Source: Lysobacter_K sp043738095 (GTDB lineage Bacteria > Pseudomonadota > Gammaproteobacteria > Xanthomonadales > Xanthomonadaceae). From it: a stretch of DNA of 64,000 bases. The stretch is taken from assembly GCA_043738095.1 (NCBI GenBank), contig JAYSZI010000093.1, forward strand, positions 62,001 through 126,000, given 5' to 3'. Position numbers and translations under genes: made by a program. This document shows, piece after piece, positions 61,976 to 64,000 of the stretch; position 1 is the first letter of the stretch, and each line of letters starts with the position of its first letter. Below the pieces are notes generated by a model. It was not told where the DNA came from and did no database searches. It worked only from the letters and a program-made list of their open reading frames with translations.

Positions 61976-63499
61976 CTAAAGCTTGGACGCGGCGATCTGC
62001 ATCGCCAACTGGGCCAGCGACGGCTCCATCAGATCGGTCAGCGGCTTTGGCCACACGCCCAGCAACAACACGCCGGCGGCAAACGTGCCGAGCACGAAGG
62101 CCTCGCGCGGGTTGATGTCCTCGAGTTCACTGACGTGGGCGTTGCCGACCTCGCCCCAGATCACGCGCTTGACCAACCACAAGTTATAGGCCGCGCCGAT
62201 CACCAGCGCAGTGGCCGCGGCGAACGCGAGCAGTGGATGCTTCTGGAAGCTGGCCAGGATCACCATGAACTCACCGACGAAGCCCGACGTCCCCGGCAAA
62301 CCGGAGTTGGCCATCGCGAACAGCACGAACAGTGCGGCGAACCACGGCATCACGTTGGCGACGCCGCCGTAATCGCGAATCATGCGGCTGTGCATGCGGT
62401 CGTACAGCACGCCTACGCAGGTGAACATCGCCCCGGAGATGAAGCCATGGCTGATCATTTGCACCATCGCGCCTTGCAAGCCCAGGCGCGCCGCATCGAC
62501 GTTGCTGTAGTCGCGCACCAGACCGAATGCGATGAACGTGCCGAGAATCACAAAGCCCATGTGCGAGATCGACGAATACGCGATCAGCTTTTTCATGTCG
62601 TCCTGCGCCAGCGCGACCAGGCCGACGTAGATGATCATGATCAGGCTCAGCGCAATCACCAGCCACGCCCACTCGTGGCCGGCATCGGGCACGATCGGCA
62701 GAGTGAAACGCAAGAAGCCGTAACCACCGATCTTCAGCATGATCGCCGCCAGCACCACCGAGCCCGCGGTCGGCGCCTCGACGTGGGCGTCGGGCAACCA
62801 GGTGTGTACGGGGAACATCGGCACCTTGACCGCGAACGCGATCAAGAAACCGAAGAACAACCACATCTGCTCGGTCGCGCTGAGCTGCAACTGGTACATG
62901 TCAGCGAGCTGCCAACTGCCGCCCTTGTTGTACAAGTAGATCAAGCCGACCAGCATGAACAGCGAGCCGAGGAACGTGTAAAGAAAGAACTTGATCGACG
63001 CATACACGCGGCGCGGGCCACCCCAGACTCCGATGATGATGAACATCGGGATCAGCATGCCCTCGAAGAACACGTAGAACAGCATCGAATCGAGCGCGGA
63101 AAACACCCCGACCATTAGCCCTTCGAGCACCAGGAACGCGGCGTAATACTGACTCACGCGCTTGTCGATCGCGGTCCAGGCGCTGATCAGCACCAGCAGC
63201 GAGGTCAACGTGGTCAGGCCGATCAAGGCCACCGAGATGCCGTCCGCGCCAAGGTGGTAACGGATGTCGTAAGCCGGGATCCAGGCATGGTCCTCGCCGA
63301 ACTGCATCCCGGGGGCGACGAAGTCAAAGCCGGTGAACAGCCCGACGCTCAGCACCAAGGTCACGGCCGCCACCGCAGTGGCGAACCAGCGGGCGGCATG
63401 GGCGCGTTCGTTGCCGAATGCGAGGGTAGCGAAGCCGCCAAGAATCGGCAGCCAGATCAACAGGCTCAGCAAGGGATAAGTACTCGTCTCGGGGTTCAC
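61976..63499 (-). CDS. nuoM: NADH-quinone oxidoreductase subunit M
   Basis: NuoM is another antiporter-like subunit of complex I. The 507-residue product starts at GTG 63499 (NPETSTYPLLSLLIWLPILG), with AAGGGG upstream. Motifs include FYVFFEGMLIPMFIIIGVWG (key Glu), KVPMFPVHTWLPDAHVEAPT (key Lys and His), KLIAYSSISHMGFVILGTFI and SGLPGTSGFVGEFM. About 14 transmembrane helices are expected. It sits between nuoL and nuoN. Confidence 0.98.
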   Translation of the reverse strand: MNPETSTYPLLSLLIWLPILGGFATLAFGNERAHAARWFATAVAAVTLVLSVGLFTGFDFVAPGMQFGEDHAWIPAYDIRYHLGADGISVALIGLTTLTSLLVLISAWTAIDKRVSQYYAAFLVLEGLMVGVFSALDSMLFYVFFEGMLIPMFIIIGVWGGPRRVYASIKFFLYTFLGSLFMLVGLIYLYNKGGSWQLADMYQLQLSATEQMWLFFGFLIAFAVKVPMFPVHTWLPDAHVEAPTAGSVVLAAIMLKIGGYGFLRFTLPIVPDAGHEWAWLVIALSLIMIIYVGLVALAQDDMKKLIAYSSISHMGFVILGTFIAFGLVRDYSNVDAARLGLQGAMVQMISHGFISGAMFTCVGVLYDRMHSRMIRDYGGVANVMPWFAALFVLFAMANSGLPGTSGFVGEFMVILASFQKHPLLAFAAATALVIGAAYNLWLVKRVIWGEVGNAHVSELEDINPREAFVLGTFAAGVLLLGVWPKPLTDLMEPSLAQLAMQIAASKL

Positions 63500-63530
63500 T
63501 TAACGGCCCCTTGGGTCATTGCCAGATCCA

Positions 63531-64000
63531 TCATGGTCCGAGCCTGATCAGCACGGCCAACAACACGATCAAGCCGAGAATCATCGCAAAGGCGTAGTGG
63601 TAGAGGTAACCGGACTGCAGCTGGCGCACGAGGTGCGCGACCAGATCGACGCCGCGCGCACTGCCATTGACCGCAGCGCCGTCGATGACGTGGGTATCGA
63701 TCGCGCGCGAGGCCTTGCCCAGCCCGAGACCGCCCTCAGCAAAACCGCCAATCCACAGGTCATCGAAACCGTACTTGTTCTCGAGCACGCGGATCGGCCA
63801 CGCAAACACCTCGCGCGCCTTCGCCGGCAGTTCCGGCTTCCACCAGTACATCACCGTGGCGAGCGCGAAACCGGCGAACGCGAGCCAGAATGCCGGCGCC
63901 TTGAAGCCGTGCAACGCGAAGGCGACCGGACCATGGAACTCCTTCGCCAGCGCGCCGACCACGTCGCGCGCACCGGCCACATCGATCGCGCCGAGGAAGA
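63531..64000 (-). CDS. nuoL: NADH-quinone oxidoreductase subunit L, C-terminal part
   Basis: Only the last ~156 codons of this complex I subunit are in the window; the frame is open through the right edge. The visible part includes a transmembrane helix (FWLAFAGFALATVMYWW), the lateral-helix region (LPAKAREVFAWPIRVLENKYGFDDLWIGG, cited as landmark) and the last helix AFAMILGLIVLLAVLIRLGP. The ENKYGFDDLW stretch and the position before nuoM identify it as NuoL. It is cut only by the window limit. Confidence 0.93.
   Translation of the reverse strand, partial: FLGAIDVAGARDVVGALAKEFHGPVAFALHGFKAPAFWLAFAGFALATVMYWWKPELPAKAREVFAWPIRVLENKYGFDDLWIGGFAEGGLGLGKASRAIDTHVIDGAAVNGSARGVDLVAHLVRQLQSGYLYHYAFAMILGLIVLLAVLIRLGP

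Overview
The window is a high-GC bacterial chromosome segment that looks like a gammaproteobacterium of the Xanthomonadales/Lysobacterales. The evidence is gene order and family content: gyrA next to mtnA; zipA-ligA near smc; the nuo operon leading into tRNA-fMet-rimP-nusA-infB-rbfA-truB-rpsO-pnp; a class III PHA synthase (phaE-phaC); a MetX-type enzyme of the serine O-succinyltransferase kind; DUF3011 and DUF5329 proteins; and Gln at GyrA position 83. The genus cannot be fixed from the sequence alone. No prophage, insertion sequence, CRISPR array or integrase was seen; the region reads as core chromosome with a metabolic/transport block in the middle.

Layout. 1-12.6 kb (mostly minus strand): the 5' part of gyrA, mtnA, a secreted DUF3011 protein, epmA, a VOC-fold protein, ligA, zipA, smc, bolA and a YciI-like gene. 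13-16.9 kb (plus): scpA, scpB and rluB. Smc, ScpA and ScpB are partners in chromosome condensation and here lie about 1.2 kb apart on opposite strands. 17.3-20.1 kb: an omega-amidase and a methionine/glutamine-type aminotransferase (a known functional pair), then a DUF3293 gene. 20.2-27.4 kb (plus): a complete cytochrome c maturation operon ccmABCDEFGHI with mostly overlapping or abutting genes. 27.5-29.6 kb: a MetX-type serine/homoserine O-succinyltransferase, a cysteine-dioxygenase-family thiol dioxygenase and tRNA-Leu(CAA).

29.9-47.3 kb is the most interesting part. On the minus strand it has a small HExxH membrane protein, a PspC protein, a frameshifted DUF5329 gene, phaC, phaE and pssA. 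A 3-hydroxybutyrate oligomer hydrolase lipoprotein follows, divergent from a LuxR-type response regulator. Next come a giant SLC5-domain hybrid histidine kinase, a TonB-dependent receptor divergent from a GntP-family permease, and a second TonB-dependent receptor closely resembling the PQQ receptor PqqU/YncD. The polymer synthase, oligomer hydrolase, a CrbS/CrbR-like sensor pair and a transporter family known to carry hydroxybutyrate together suggest a polyhydroxybutyrate storage, mobilisation and scavenging locus. This reading is inference.

47.5-50.8 kb: an ArsR-SRPBCC-SRPBCC operon with an operator palindrome over the regulator's start codon, and a two-gene ABC exporter. 51-64 kb (minus): pnp, rpsO, truB, rbfA, infB, nusA and rimP, then tRNA-fMet with its own promoter and terminators, then nuoN, nuoM and the 3' part of nuoL.

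Several short palindromic repeat elements sit at gene junctions that are normally tight (ligA/zipA, scpA/scpB, ccmG/ccmH, nuoM/nuoN). Large open frames opposite ligA, smc, infB/nusA and the histidine kinase are high-GC artefacts and are not annotated.
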